10,500 nt of DNA, from the NCBI GenBank assembly GCA_964345225.1, contig CAYFQB010000051.1, positions 1 to 10,500 on the forward strand, written 5' to 3'. The DNA comes from CAYFQB01 sp964345225. GTDB lineage: Bacteria > Nitrospirota > Thermodesulfovibrionia > Thermodesulfovibrionales > UBA6898. The position numbers were made by a program, and so were the translations under genes. The notes under the pieces were generated by a model. It worked only from the letters and a program-made list of their open reading frames with translations. It was not told the DNA's origin and ran no database searches. Of this stretch, positions 1 to 6,963 are shown piece after piece (position 1 is the stretch's first letter; every line of letters starts with the position of its first letter).

Positions 1-1244
1 AGGATGTAAGTAGCTACCTGGATAACAGTCTTTTATCAGGTACAACCTATTACTACAGGGCACGAGCATACAACACAGCCGGAAATTCTGGATATTCCAA
101 TACTGCCAATGCTACTACCACTGAAGACACTTCAAACATGTGGTCCTGGAGCTTTGGGGACACTGACTGGGATCGAGGCCAATCAGTAGCAGTGGACGGA
201 TCTGGTAATGTAGTAGTGACCGGGTTTTTCAAAGGAACTATAGATTTGGGTGGCGGGGCATTAAGCAGCTTCGCACACCCATATTTAGGCCCGACTCAAG
301 ATGTTTTCCTGGCGAAGTACTCTGCAACTGGCGACCATCTCTGGTCAAAAAGTTTTGGGGGTGATTCCACAGAAGACGGCAAGGCCGTAGCAGTGGATGC
401 CAGTGGCAATATAGTTGTGACAGGGTTACGCAGTAGCTGGCAGGTTGATTTTGGTGGAGGTATTGAGACAGGGAGTTCTTACACCGACATTTTTATGGCC
501 AAATATTCACCTTCAGGCGCATACATCTGGTCAAAGACCTTGGGTGGAAATGGCTATGATCATGTTAACAGCATAGTGATTGACAGTAATGGCAATGTGA
601 TAATTACAGGGCGATTCGATGGAACGTTAGACCTTGGCGGCGGTGTGATGACGAGTGCAGGCGGGTATGATATTTTTATTGCGAAGTACTCGGCTTCAGG
701 CAACCATATATGGTCAAGGCGTTTCGGAAATACAAATTCAGAGGTTGGTATGGGAGTAGCCGTAGACAGCAGTGGCAATGTAATCGTTACAGGTCACTTC
801 CTGGGAACGTTAGACCTTGGCGGTGGTGTGATGACGAGTGCAGGCGGGTATGATATTTTTATTGCGAAGTACTCGGCTTCAGGCAACCATATATGGTCAA
901 GGCGTTTCGGAAGTACAAATTCAGACTTTGGCATGGGAGTAACTACAGACGGCAGTAGCAATGTAATCATTACAGGGACATTTTTTGGTACAGTGGACTT
1001 TGGCGGTGGAGCATTTTCCAGCTTAGGATATGATGCTTTTGTAGCTAAATATTCAGCGTCTGGCACACATATATGGTCAGAGATTTTCAATGGCACAGGC
1101 AGTGAGATTGGTAATGCAATCGCAGTGAATGGTGATAGCAACCTAGCTGTAACAGGATACTTTGAGTATACTCTGAATTTTGGCGGTAATATTCATACCA
1201 GCGCCGGATTATACGATATATTCCTGTTGAACCTGGAGCCGTAG
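1..1244 (+). CDS. SBBP-repeat beta-propeller protein with upstream fibronectin type III domain (5'-partial)
   Basis: The reading frame is open from base 3, so the first in-frame ATG at 138 is internal and the gene begins outside the window. Bases 3-125 encode the end of a fibronectin type III domain, with a Ser-Gly-Thr-Thr-Tyr-Tyr-Tyr-Arg core and an Asn-Thr-Ala-Gly turn. Six SBBP-type repeats of about 60 residues follow, starting near bases 138, 339, 525, 708, 891 and 1071. Each runs as an aromatic IWS-like strand, then V-D-x-x-G-N-V-x-V-T-G, then a D-[LF]-G-G-G turn, and ends D-[IVA]-F-x-A-K-Y-S. SBBP repeats form beta-propellers in secreted or surface proteins and usually mediate binding rather than catalysis. 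Repeats 3-4 and 4-5 share an almost identical DNA segment. No cell-wall sorting motif or membrane anchor is seen at the C-terminus. The family call is firm; ligand and role are unknown. Confidence 0.9.
   Translation, partial: DVSSYLDNSLLSGTTYYYRARAYNTAGNSGYSNTANATTTEDTSNMWSWSFGDTDWDRGQSVAVDGSGNVVVTGFFKGTIDLGGGALSSFAHPYLGPTQDVFLAKYSATGDHLWSKSFGGDSTEDGKAVAVDASGNIVVTGLRSSWQVDFGGGIETGSSYTDIFMAKYSPSGAYIWSKTLGGNGYDHVNSIVIDSNGNVIITGRFDGTLDLGGGVMTSAGGYDIFIAKYSASGNHIWSRRFGNTNSEVGMGVAVDSSGNVIVTGHFLGTLDLGGGVMTSAGGYDIFIAKYSASGNHIWSRRFGSTNSDFGMGVTTDGSSNVIITGTFFGTVDFGGGAFSSLGYDAFVAKYSASGTHIWSEIFNGTGSEIGNAIAVNGDSNLAVTGYFEYTLNFGGNIHTSAGLYDIFLLNLEP
621..742 (+). repeat. Intragenic direct repeat, copy A
   Basis: This 122-base segment recurs 183 bases downstream (804-925) with two differences: C641 against T824, which is silent, and A730 against G913, which changes Asn to Ser. 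The 183-base period equals 61 codons, one SBBP blade. It is a recent in-frame duplication or gene-conversion tract. Confidence 0.95.
804..925 (+). repeat. Intragenic direct repeat, copy B
   Basis: Second copy of the 122-base repeat at 621-742, in the same frame and one propeller blade further on. The flanking blade sequence is much more diverged, so the similarity is local to this tract. Confidence 0.95.
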
Positions 1245-1277
1245 CATAAATAGCGGCTCAAAACGATTATGAAGTGA

Positions 1278-1309
1278 AAGGGCATGCCGTTATACAGCGG
1301 CATGCCCTT
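1278..1309. terminator. Hairpin between convergent genes, probable bidirectional terminator
   Basis: A perfect 12-bp stem (1278-1289 with 1298-1309, core GGGCATGCCG) encloses an 8-base loop. It sits 34 bases after the plus-strand stop at 1244 and 41 bases beyond the minus-strand stop at 1350. The U-tract after the stem is short on both strands. Position and stem strength argue for a terminator serving both genes. Confidence 0.75.
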
Positions 1310-1349
1310 ATTGATTAAGTTAGTAGAAATGCAAAATCGCTTACGTTAC

Positions 1350-2582
1350 TCAATACATTTTCCATACCCGAATGCAGCCACTGGGACCAAAGTCACCTTT
1401 GGAGTTGAGATCCTTTCGCTTGTCTAATAAATTCAAAAATAGAGGTGGCTTTGTGTTACCTTTTCCAAAGCATCCTCCAATCTCGGTGGTCCCATCATTT
1501 TCAAGATCGGCAAGAACCAACCCCCAACTCTGTGACATACCATCTTGAGGCAGGCCAGAATTTTCAATAAATTTCCAATTGCCCTTTCCATCTCCCTGAA
1601 AGAAGAATAAGCCAAATACATTTCCATGATTTTTCAGGCTCTTTTTCCCTGAGGCCAGCAAGTCTGTATGGCCATCTCCGTCAATATCTCCCAGGGCAAC
1701 TCCCCAAGCTGACTGTATAGCAGAAAGACCATTAAGTGCGGGGCTCCAGACGCCTTTCCCATTACCCAGGAAAACTTCAGGACCCTTTACGATTCTTCCA
1801 AGGGCCAGATCAAGATGGCCGTCTTCATTGACATCCCCAACTGAAATACCCCAGTATTGACCGCCCCATGGTGGCTCGGGAAGGCCATGGGAGGATTCTT
1901 TCCAATTTCCTTCACCCGTACTGATCCATGCACGGGTCTGATGTATCATGGTTGCTGCTATGTCAAGGATACCATCATGGTTAAAATCTCCCAGTGCAAG
2001 TTCATGACAGTCATCAGATGTTGGCAGCTCAGGGTAGGAGGCCGCATTCCAATCGCCCTTTCCATTGCCTGTAAAAATGCGAATCCCTTCATCATTTGCT
2101 GAACAGGCAACGAGATCCAGGTTGCCATCTCTGTTAAAATCCCCGAGGGCTATATCATCAGCCTGAAATTTGGGCAATCCATTTGAAGCGGAAACCCATT
2201 TTCCTGTTCCATCCCCTTTATAAACGTAGAGCCCCTTACAATGGTCTCCCACAGCTAAATCGATGAGCCCGTCATTATTTATATCCCCAAAATCGACTCC
2301 TCCTCCACAGGAATTTTGCAGGACTAGTCCATCGGATGCCTCAGACCAGATACCATTACCTTGATTGAGCCAGACTCGCGCGCCATTACCCTTACGGGGT
2401 ATGGCTGCAAGGTCTAAAAGTCCATCACTGTTGACGTCTCCAAAAGCCGGATTGCATTTCCATTGTTGTCCTGTTGGTAAGCCCTCAGAGTATGAAAAAT
2501 ACCCCTGTTTCAGGGTACCTGTACATCCCGTCAGAAGAAAGATACTTGAGATTAGTAAACAAAAACTGAAAAGCTTTTTCAT
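1350..2582 (-). CDS. FG-GAP/VCBS-repeat seven-bladed beta-propeller lipoprotein
   Basis: 410 residues from the ATG at 2582. The N-terminus is Met-Lys-Lys, then a hydrophobic stretch and the lipobox Leu-Thr-Gly-Cys with Cys20 as the lipidated residue; the +2 residue is Thr, which would favour the outer membrane under the E. coli Lol rule. Seven D-x-[ND]-x-D-G-x-x-[DE]-[LI] calcium-binding loops begin at Asp49, 100, 148, 199, 250, 299 and 359 (the last as D-L-E-N-D-G), spaced 48-60 residues apart. That matches one loop per blade of an integrin-like propeller. Between them recur G-[ND]-G-x-G-x-W strands. No enzymatic domain is present, so the role is probably surface binding. A GTG at 2591 would add three residues but lies inside the ribosome-binding site, so the ATG is preferred. 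A good promoter lies just upstream at 2629-2658. Confidence 0.9.
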   Translation of the reverse strand: MKKLFSFCLLISSIFLLTGCTGTLKQGYFSYSEGLPTGQQWKCNPAFGDVNSDGLLDLAAIPRKGNGARVWLNQGNGIWSEASDGLVLQNSCGGGVDFGDINNDGLIDLAVGDHCKGLYVYKGDGTGKWVSASNGLPKFQADDIALGDFNRDGNLDLVACSANDEGIRIFTGNGKGDWNAASYPELPTSDDCHELALGDFNHDGILDIAATMIHQTRAWISTGEGNWKESSHGLPEPPWGGQYWGISVGDVNEDGHLDLALGRIVKGPEVFLGNGKGVWSPALNGLSAIQSAWGVALGDIDGDGHTDLLASGKKSLKNHGNVFGLFFFQGDGKGNWKFIENSGLPQDGMSQSWGLVLADLENDGTTEIGGCFGKGNTKPPLFLNLLDKRKDLNSKGDFGPSGCIRVWKMY

Positions 2583-2587
2583 TTTTT

Positions 2588-2595
2588 CCACCCCT
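2588..2595 (-). promoter_or_regulatory. Ribosome-binding site that decides the lipoprotein start
   Basis: On the minus strand this reads AGGGGTGG, five A residues before the ATG at 2582. It overlaps the alternative GTG codon at 2589-2591, which has no separate Shine-Dalgarno sequence of its own. This favours the ATG. Confidence 0.7.
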
Positions 2596-2628
2596 GTTAC
2601 TTCAGTTTTGATATGATTTCAATACATA

Positions 2629-2658
2629 ATTATAAAAAGAGAAGCTATGTCCGCTCAA
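2629..2658 (-). promoter_or_regulatory. Sigma-70-like promoter for the FG-GAP lipoprotein gene
   Basis: The minus strand reads TTGAGC (2658-2653), an 18-base spacer, then a perfect TATAAT (2634-2629). Transcription would start near 2622, giving a leader of about 40 bases to the ATG at 2582. This suggests the lipoprotein gene is transcribed independently of the protease gene upstream. Confidence 0.6.
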
Positions 2659-2710
2659 GAAACATGTCCAACTATATAAAATGTATAACTGCTTCAAAAA
2701 CATTTTTTGA

Positions 2711-4198
2711 TTAGTCGGTGACATTCACCTCCACATCATTGTAAAACAACTGGCCAAAGTCTATTGTCTCGTTCATATTAATATCAACCCCGAAGTAACA
2801 GGTATAATTGCCTGCGGGTAAACCTGACATATTCAAGACCTCGTAAGGACTAAGGTCGAATAGTTGGCCTTGATATGTAACAGTCTGGCCAGGTAACCAG
2901 GAATTACTGTTTATATCGTAATAATACCAGCCAAAAGGTGTATCGGCTAATAACCACCAGTCTGCATTATCACCTCCATAACTCCCGGAATCAAGTGCCA
3001 CTTTTACTGAAAGGTTATCAGCAGTTGTTATTGATATTGGACCATCAGAGCCGTTGGCTTTGATATAAGGGATTGGGTCAATTTGCCCGGTCAGGTAGGG
3101 CTCAATAATCGGGTATACATTTTTCATTAGTACAGCCTGGTTCTGTCCATCCGTGAATGTACATCCCCCCCAGTGATGCAATCCGACAACCTTGTGGTCG
3201 TTCATTGAGATAACAGGAGCACCAGAACTTCCGCCTTCTGTATCAACAAGGTGCCCAAAATCGCTATTAAATGTCCTCCCGTGAACGACAGTATCTACAA
3301 CAGGCCCGCTATCATACATCTTTGGACGTCCGCCGGGATGTTGCGGAATATAGACTGTCTCATTTAGTGCCATATTTCTGGGGTCGAGTTCCAGATATCC
3401 ATATGTAGCCTGTGGATTGCCTGACAGAGTCATAAGGGATAAGTCATAATCGTAGTCAGATACTAGAAACGTGTCTCCGTAAAACGTATCGTAAGATTCT
3501 AATATGTTACCGCCACATATACTTTTTTGATAATTAAAACGAACCTGCAGGGTATTCACAACAGACTGGCTATTAATACAGTGTTCATTACTAAGAAAAT
3601 GATTCTCTTGGGAGATTAATGAACCAGTGCAGAGATACCAATAGTAGTCCTTCTTATAATACATCCTCCCAACACTCCTGGCACGCTCGTATTGCGGGGT
3701 ATTGCTAACGCACTCAATATCGACCTTATCGTCTATCTCACATGTACTTTCAATCCTCAATGGAGTTATACCATAACCATACTGATCAATATCAAAGCCA
3801 TATGCCTGTGCCCCAGTTGATCCAGAGATAAGATTTACAAAAGCAGTATCACCGTCAACAAGAAATGCCCATAGATCGGTCTTGCCAGGGTCATCATTGG
3901 TAATAACCTGTTTCAGGATACCATTTGCGTCCCTAATCTCAACATAGTCACTGTCGTTGAGTGAAAAATTGCTAAAATGAACGATGATAAATGTTGCACC
4001 CTGTTTTCTGACTTCGAAAGATTCCACTATTTCACCGACATTTCCGGTTATATAAGGGTGTGCAGTATTAAGGTTAATCGAAGCTGTTTTACCTGCAAGC
4101 TCCTCAGCAAAAACGCCCTGCAAAAAAAAGGCGATTAAAACTATTGGTAACATGGCACACAATATTATCAAATTCTTTATCTTCATTTTCTTTAACAT
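2711..4198 (-). CDS. Secreted trypsin-like serine protease (S1 fold) with N- and C-terminal beta domains
   Basis: 495 residues. The N-terminal signal peptide has Lys-rich residues 1-8, a hydrophobic core at 9-29 and probable cleavage after Ala31. Residues about 40-140 look like a beta-sandwich domain rich in Asp, Asn and aromatics. The protease domain spans about 165-370. The likely triad is His206 in S-N-E-H-C (family consensus T-A-A-H-C), Asp252 in Y-D-L-S-L-M and Ser325 in G-G-S-S-G-A-P. Cys190-Cys207 and Cys229-Cys346 are plausible disulfides, which fits an oxidising extracytoplasmic location. Residues about 376-495 form a separate domain with A-D-W-W, P-F-G-W-Y, S-G-L-P-A-G and a Tyr-x-Phe-Gly-Val-Asp core, which I do not match to a named function. 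Ribosome-binding sites are weak at both Met1 and Met5 (4186), so the start is uncertain by four residues. Target proteins are unknown. Confidence 0.88.
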   Translation of the reverse strand: MLKKMKIKNLIILCAMLPIVLIAFFLQGVFAEELAGKTASINLNTAHPYITGNVGEIVESFEVRKQGATFIIVHFSNFSLNDSDYVEIRDANGILKQVITNDDPGKTDLWAFLVDGDTAFVNLISGSTGAQAYGFDIDQYGYGITPLRIESTCEIDDKVDIECVSNTPQYERARSVGRMYYKKDYYWYLCTGSLISQENHFLSNEHCINSQSVVNTLQVRFNYQKSICGGNILESYDTFYGDTFLVSDYDYDLSLMTLSGNPQATYGYLELDPRNMALNETVYIPQHPGGRPKMYDSGPVVDTVVHGRTFNSDFGHLVDTEGGSSGAPVISMNDHKVVGLHHWGGCTFTDGQNQAVLMKNVYPIIEPYLTGQIDPIPYIKANGSDGPISITTADNLSVKVALDSGSYGGDNADWWLLADTPFGWYYYDINSNSWLPGQTVTYQGQLFDLSPYEVLNMSGLPAGNYTCYFGVDINMNETIDFGQLFYNDVEVNVTD

Positions 4199-4239
4199 CT
4201 TTATAATAGTTTATTTTCGATTAGAGAAGGGTTAAGGAA

Positions 4240-4269
4240 AAAGGGACAGCACTTAAATACCGTCCCTTT
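4240..4269 (-). terminator. Rho-independent terminator after the 174-residue secreted protein gene
   Basis: An 8-bp perfect stem (AAAGGGAC at 4240-4247 with GTCCCTTT at 4262-4269) lies 14 bases beyond the stop at 4284. On the minus strand it is followed directly by further T residues, as expected for an intrinsic terminator. It separates this gene from the trypsin-like protease gene downstream. Confidence 0.7.
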
Positions 4270-4283
4270 AAAGATTGTCGAAA

Positions 4284-4808
4284 TTAATAAAGTACAACAG
4301 TTCCAAGTTGTCCTTGAACTGAGTCGCCACCGCCTACTTGAATTATCCTTTTACCCCATGGAACTGCTAATCCTGAAGGACCACCTGGCGGTGTCTGGTT
4401 AGATTCAGAAACACAGAAATTATAGTTTGAACCGGGAGTTAGACCGGTAAAAGTTGCTGTCCATCTCTGGATTACCATAATTTTCCCTGAAGGGAGCTTA
4501 ATTGCAAATGTAACATCATAATCATTCGTGCCATCTGCCTCTGCAATATCACTGAAAAAAGCATTTGTTGCGATTCTATCACCCCAGTTAAAGTTTGTTT
4601 GAGTAACAGCTCCAAAACACCAGTTATCTGGATCTGAAGTTACATCTGAAGTATTCCCATAGAAATTGGTAATATTCGGAAATATTAACTCATCAGCTGG
4701 CATAGCCTGTATTTGAATATCTAAGCCCTCAACTGATAAGATCTCACCTGCTGTAACAGGGATAACGCAGACCAAAACCATCAATAAAGCAATAACAATT
4801 TTTTTCAT
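4284..4808 (-). CDS. Small secreted protein of unknown function (174 aa)
   Basis: Met-Lys-Lys, a hydrophobic core and Val-Thr-Ala-Gly at residues 18-21 give a clear Sec signal peptide, probably cleaved after Ala20. The mature part of about 154 residues is rich in beta-forming, Asn, Thr and Gly residues. It has two cysteines (64 and 132), which could form a single disulfide. Alternating hydrophobic strands, the I-Q-R-W-T-A segment at about 113-118 and the Pro/Gly-rich loop at 139-150 suggest a compact beta-sandwich. No catalytic motif is visible. A strong ribosome-binding site (GGAGGG) lies just before the ATG. It sits between the M4 and S1 protease genes and ends at its own terminator. I do not recognise the family. 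A weak resemblance in layout to the other small secreted protein (6964-7497) is inferred only. Confidence 0.8.
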   Translation of the reverse strand: MKKIVIALLMVLVCVIPVTAGEILSVEGLDIQIQAMPADELIFPNITNFYGNTSDVTSDPDNWCFGAVTQTNFNWGDRIATNAFFSDIAEADGTNDYDVTFAIKLPSGKIMVIQRWTATFTGLTPGSNYNFCVSESNQTPPGGPSGLAVPWGKRIIQVGGGDSVQGQLGTVVLY

Positions 4809-4850
4809 TTTCCCTCCATATGATTGTAGTTTGATTTTTTTTCAATTATT

Positions 4851-4891
4851 TTTACCCCGTAAGATAGCCCAGTTCTTCTAACGGGGTTTAC
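4851..4891. repeat. Palindromic intergenic repeat, copy 1
   Basis: A 41-base sequence with outer arms ACCCCGT and ACGGGGT, a partly pairing AAGA/TCTT inside, and a central TAGCCCAGT. It is identical to 4986-5026. The structure resembles REP-type dispersed palindromic elements. It lies upstream of the 174-residue secreted protein gene, outside its predicted ribosome-binding site. Confidence 0.85.
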
Positions 4892-4930
4892 CCAGTTTAG
4901 AAATTGTTTTTATTTTCTTCTAACAGGGAT
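4889..4930. repeat. Degenerate palindromic repeat related to copies 1 and 2
   Basis: The right arm at 4915-4930 (TTCTTCTAACAGGGAT) matches the right arm of the flanking identical copies except for two changes in the G-run region. The left side (CCCAGTTTAGAA, from 4891) can pair with it imperfectly. It reads as a decayed third member of the same element, abutting copy 1. Confidence 0.5.
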
Positions 4931-4985
4931 TAATAAGTAATAAAGTAAATACTTAAGCACCTCCTTTCCCTTATGCATATTCTTA

Positions 4986-5026
4986 TTTACCCCGTAAGAT
5001 AGCCCAGTTCTTCTAACGGGGTTTAC
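4986..5026. repeat. Palindromic intergenic repeat, copy 2
   Basis: Identical over 41 bases to 4851-4891. It lies 35 bases beyond the end of the M4 metallopeptidase gene (minus-strand stop at 5061). The transcribed hairpin could also serve as that gene's 3' end, although the following U-tract is poor. Confidence 0.85.
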
Positions 5027-5060
5027 TCACACCCCTTTTGAATACCCGGCATAGAAAAAC

Positions 5061-6773
5061 CTATGGTATACCTACTGCATCAAAGGCATTCTGAACTGAC
5101 GAGAGTTCTGATCCTGTACCATAAAGGTCAATCGTTGCCTGTTCTACGGCATATCTTGCATCTGCAAATTCAGAGGTGGAAGAAAGGTAGAACATGGCAT
5201 AGTAGTAGATTTGTTTTGCCTTATCAGAGCCAATATCTATTGTAATTAGATACGCGGCCTTACTGGGAATACCAGAGTTTATATGGACTCCACCCCAGTC
5301 AGTCAACAGCGTGCACTCCGCAATATACTGCTCGGATGTATGTTCAGGGTGTCCCCAGCTGTTTAAGGGGCCAGCGGGGTTATAATCATTCTCAGGATAG
5401 CTATCTGTTCTGAAAGGAGGGTCATCCAGCCTCCTAAGGGCATAGTATGCCTCATACCCAGGAATTTCGGCGACTTTCATAATCTCTTCTGCTGCCCAGT
5501 AAGGAAGGTCATCGCCATAATCGATAGATGCAAACATCCCCATGACATCCGACCACGACTCATTCAGTGCCCCGGGCTCTTTACAATATACGAGGCTATT
5601 TATAGCCTCTGTTACACCATGTGTAATCTCATGGGCAACTACATCCAATGCTCCAGAAAGAGGGTAGAAAATGACATCTCCATCTCCATATACCATCTGG
5701 CTTCCGTTCCAGAAGGCATTATCGTAATCAGTACCGAAGTGAACAGTCGAGATAAGGCCGCCTGAATGACTGAAACTGCTGTCTCCAAACCAGGAGAAAT
5801 TACTGAAATTATCCTTATAAAATTTAAATACAAAGTTTCCATAGAAATGTGCATCAACTCCTGCAGGATCTTCCCAATAGTTATCTCCATCAGTCATTAT
5901 GGTTCCTGGAAGGTATGTGGTATTATTGGCAGTAAATGTCTTTATCTTTATACTTGTCGATGGAAGGGGGAGGTTACCAAGATAAAATGTTCCTCCTATC
6001 TTATATGTGTGAAGGGTCTTTAGTATACCGTCCAAACCTATACCAGTTCCAACAGCAGGACCATTATGCATGATTCTGTTCTCAATAAGGATAATATCGC
6101 CATTATTTGCGTCTACATAAACCCGGTATCTTGTTGGCTTTGGATCTGGCTTAAACTGGAAATCTATCCTGTAAACGAGATAGAATTCTTCTTCCCAGGG
6201 GAATACTGACAGGACAGTATCAGTGGTCTCTTCCGGAAGATCTACTGCAGATTTGGCAATGGATTCGGCCTCTTCCATGGAAAGAGCAGGCGTTGTTGCT
6301 ACAGGGATGTGGGGCTCAAAATAGTTTGCAACAGTTGTTATTATACCTTTATAAACCCTTATAGTGATCTTACCACCTATAACATCCAATCCGCCCCTCT
6401 TTTGCTTGAAATGGATAAAATGAGCACTGGATGTTGTGTCTGAACGGTCAAATTCTATATCTTCGCTAATATCTCTTACGCCAAATAATACCCTGTAGTG
6501 TTCAATAAACTCTCTTGCCAGCTCCTCCTTTGATATGCCGGAAGGCCTGGTAAGGTGTCCAGAAATAAACTTGAATACACCCCTCTTTTCATCCCACTTG
6601 ACAACCAAATTTTTTGAAGAGATTCTTTTCATTTTTGCAATGGCAGCTCTTTGATCTTTACTTATAGAGAGAGGGATATCATCAGCAACCGCGAGGCCGG
6701 AATAAAAAAATACTACACAAAAAAGAATGATAATCAAATAATCCGTCATAAAAAATAACTTCCTTATTTCCAT
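5061..6773 (-). CDS. Thermolysin-like secreted metallopeptidase, M4 family
   Basis: 570 residues, made as a pre-pro-enzyme. The signal peptide is about 1-30 (positive n-region, hydrophobic 12-29, cleavage near Ala30). The propeptide follows, with an FTP-like segment (about 38-90) and a PepSY-like segment (about 160-230), the inhibitory and folding modules typical of M4 zymogens. The catalytic part starts near 240. Zinc ligands are His381 and His385 in H-E-I-T-H, with Glu382 as catalytic base, and Glu405 in N-E-S-W-S-D. The 20-residue gap from His385 to Glu405 is the thermolysin spacing. His498 in G-G-V-H-I-N-S-G-I-P matches the transition-state-stabilising His. Glu405 to His498 is 93 residues against 65 in thermolysin, so this enzyme has an insertion there. 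The ATG at 6773 lacks a ribosome-binding site; Met9 (6749) has one but gives a poorer signal peptide. The product should be an extracellular endopeptidase favouring hydrophobic P1' residues. Confidence 0.95.
   Translation of the reverse strand: MEIRKLFFMTDYLIIILFCVVFFYSGLAVADDIPLSISKDQRAAIAKMKRISSKNLVVKWDEKRGVFKFISGHLTRPSGISKEELAREFIEHYRVLFGVRDISEDIEFDRSDTTSSAHFIHFKQKRGGLDVIGGKITIRVYKGIITTVANYFEPHIPVATTPALSMEEAESIAKSAVDLPEETTDTVLSVFPWEEEFYLVYRIDFQFKPDPKPTRYRVYVDANNGDIILIENRIMHNGPAVGTGIGLDGILKTLHTYKIGGTFYLGNLPLPSTSIKIKTFTANNTTYLPGTIMTDGDNYWEDPAGVDAHFYGNFVFKFYKDNFSNFSWFGDSSFSHSGGLISTVHFGTDYDNAFWNGSQMVYGDGDVIFYPLSGALDVVAHEITHGVTEAINSLVYCKEPGALNESWSDVMGMFASIDYGDDLPYWAAEEIMKVAEIPGYEAYYALRRLDDPPFRTDSYPENDYNPAGPLNSWGHPEHTSEQYIAECTLLTDWGGVHINSGIPSKAAYLITIDIGSDKAKQIYYYAMFYLSSTSEFADARYAVEQATIDLYGTGSELSSVQNAFDAVGIP
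6759..6765 (-). promoter_or_regulatory. Possible ribosome-binding site for an alternative M4 peptidase start
   Basis: The minus strand reads AAGGAAG, nine bases before the ATG at 6749 (Met9 of the longer reading). The upstream ATG at 6773 has no comparable site. Against this start, it would remove Arg4 and Lys5 and leave an acidic n-region on the signal peptide. The choice stays open. Confidence 0.4.
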
Positions 6774-6822
6774 TGTTATTTAATAGTGATCTTCAGTGAA
6801 TTGTTTGTGAGAATAAATAATA

Positions 6823-6920
6823 CAAAATAAACAACGGAGACACAGAGGCAAAGAGAGTACTCATTTCTATATGGAATTAAAAGACTTGTTTATAAAACTC
6901 TGTGCCTTCGTGGTTATTTG
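6823..6920. repeat. MITE-like element with imperfect terminal inverted repeats
   Basis: The left end 6823-6847 (core ACGGAGACACAGAG) and the reverse complement of the right end 6898-6920 (core ACGAAGGCACAGAG) align with about 20 matches in 23 and two single-base gaps. The roughly 50-base centre is AT-rich and non-coding. The CACAGAG...CTCTGTG ends resemble short inverted repeats scattered between genes in many environmental bacterial genomes. It lies between the six-cysteine protein gene and the M4 peptidase gene. No target-site duplication is obvious. Confidence 0.6.
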
Positions 6921-6963
6921 TTCCACAGAAATGTCGAAAAACCTTTAAATAGAAGTAACTCTA

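Noticed and set aside
560..1141. Minus-strand open frames inside the SBBP gene
   Set aside because: They are the antisense of the repeated propeller blades, have no ribosome-binding site or recognisable domain, and duplicate each other because the sense strand is repetitive.
138..1244. Start of the SBBP gene at the ATG at 138
   Set aside because: The frame is open to the left edge and encodes a recognisable fibronectin type III end, so this ATG is internal.
4199..4239. Promoter for the trypsin-like protease gene
   Set aside because: A TATTAT lies almost on the start codon and no convincing -35 box is found at suitable spacing, so none is called.
4851..5026. Possible short CRISPR array
   Set aside because: There are only two exact copies, about 94 bases apart, with a degenerate copy abutting the first. 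The repeats are long-looped palindromes and no cas gene is present. REP-like elements fit better.
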